64,000 nt of DNA from an uncultured Flavobacteriales bacterium (GTDB lineage: Bacteria > Bacteroidota > Bacteroidia > Flavobacteriales_G > Salibacteraceae). Position 1 is the stretch's first letter. Each line of letters opens with the position of its first letter. The translations under genes and the position numbers were made by a program. Below, one piece after another: positions 63,667 to 64,000 of this stretch. The stretch covers positions 186,001 to 250,000 of the forward strand of contig CALSRJ010000003.1 of NCBI GenBank assembly GCA_943788725.1. The letters are read 5' to 3'. The notes under the pieces were generated by a model. The model had not been told where the DNA came from, did no database searches, and was given only the letters and a program-made list of their open reading frames with translations.

Positions 63667-64000
63667 ATGATCTTTGATCTCGACATGATAAAAGCTGTGT
63701 ACGAGCGATATCCAGAACGGGTCGCGGCAGCAAGAAAAATGCTTGACAAACCTCTCACGCTCTCTGAGAAGATTCTGTACACCCACTTGTGGGGCGGGAA
63801 TCCCCAAGAGGTTTTTTCTCGTGGAAAGAGCTATGTAGACTTTGCACCAGATAGAGTGGCAATGCAGGACGCTACTGCCCAGATGGCTCTTCTTCAGTTT
63901 ATGCAAGCTGGAAAGGATAAGGTAGCTGTGCCATCTACAGTGCACGCCGACCACCTCATTCAAGCCCGTCTCGGCGCAGACAAGGATTTGCAAGAGTCTA
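63667..64000 (+). CDS. acnA: Aconitate hydratase, N-terminal part (3' partial)
   Basis: Begins at the ATG at 63667 and runs off the right edge after 111 codons. The start ([41 protein letters not shown]) and the sequence further on, with [25 protein letters not shown] and [11 protein letters not shown], match the N-terminus of the mitochondrial-type aconitase used in Bacteroidota. Converts citrate to isocitrate; the iron-sulfur Cys residues lie beyond the window. A weak promoter match (TAATATTG, one base off) lies about 20 nt before the start. A long spurious minus-strand frame overlaps it. Confidence 0.9.
   Translation, partial: MIFDLDMIKAVYERYPERVAAARKMLDKPLTLSEKILYTHLWGGNPQEVFSRGKSYVDFAPDRVAMQDATAQMALLQFMQAGKDKVAVPSTVHADHLIQARLGADKDLQES

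Noticed and set aside
63637-63993. Minus-strand frame of 118 residues at the right edge
   Set aside because: It overlaps the aconitase start on the plus strand, which matches a known protein; no support for the antisense frame.

Overview
The window is chromosomal DNA from a member of the Bacteroidota, most likely a Flavobacteriia- or Cryomorphaceae-like lineage. Four signs support this. Several secreted proteins end in type IX secretion (T9SS type A) sorting domains. Promoters follow the Bacteroidota pattern TAnnTTTG, with TTG 19 nt upstream at the strongest ones. Shine-Dalgarno sequences are mostly absent. The gene set is typical of the phylum: GWxTD lipoprotein, DUF3822, Omp28-like, a short archaeal-type ProRS and an NADP-dependent monomeric isocitrate dehydrogenase. 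I see no phage, insertion sequence, CRISPR, rRNA or plasmid genes; it reads as ordinary housekeeping chromosome, densely packed with many overlapping genes.

Layout. 0-12 kb: end of a T9SS cargo gene; a coiled-coil protein and a NIF3-like protein on the minus strand; then lpxK, purine nucleoside phosphorylase, gatB (with a frameshift), a TlpA-like thioredoxin lipoprotein, an M1 peptidase and lpxH, meeting gap head-on. 12-29.6 kb: cell-envelope and secreted proteins (BNR-repeat T9SS protein, outer-membrane proteins, BamA/TamA-like protein, GWxTD lipoprotein, second M1 peptidase, an aromatic- and SR-rich lipoprotein with a FadL-like porin, Omp28-like protein), plus ung, rlmB and a 43-residue lipoprotein. 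29.6-37 kb: proS, an unknown gene, tRNA-Glu with rpsT, then a run from radC through a deacetylase-like gene, a GNAT-like gene, upp, a small membrane protein and a YjjG-like phosphatase. 37-43 kb: rsfS-ftsH-DUF2007-cdsA-psd (minus), birA, and pyrE divergent from a NUDIX gene. 43.7-50 kb: an operon of two envelope or unknown genes, rsmD, coaD and a cysteine-less thioredoxin-like protein; then a RecD-like helicase and an acyltransferase. 50-57 kb: idh, an M16 peptidase lipoprotein and dnaX (minus). 57-64 kb: two tandem T9SS adhesin-like genes, rpsF-rpsR-rplI, and the start of an aconitase gene.

Functional themes: lipid A (lpxK, lpxH) and phospholipid synthesis (cdsA, psd, acyltransferase); outer membrane and T9SS export; translation (gatB, proS, rpsT, rpsF, rpsR, rplI, rsmD, rlmB, rsfS, tRNA-Glu); nucleotide salvage and synthesis (PNP, upp, pyrE, YjjG); and central metabolism (gap, idh, aconitase).

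The most interesting observations are these. A run of ten A in dnaX sits exactly where the clamp-loader core ends, and both other frames stop within eight codons. A 941-bp tract is almost identical between the two tandem T9SS genes while their flanks are clearly diverged. gatB is split by a one-base shift at a G6 run. Several Bacteroidota promoters lie only 4-6 nt before the start codon, implying leaderless mRNAs. The idh promoter -7 element is nested in the loop of the upstream gene's terminator. The zinc-ribbon protein has lost all four expected zinc cysteines.
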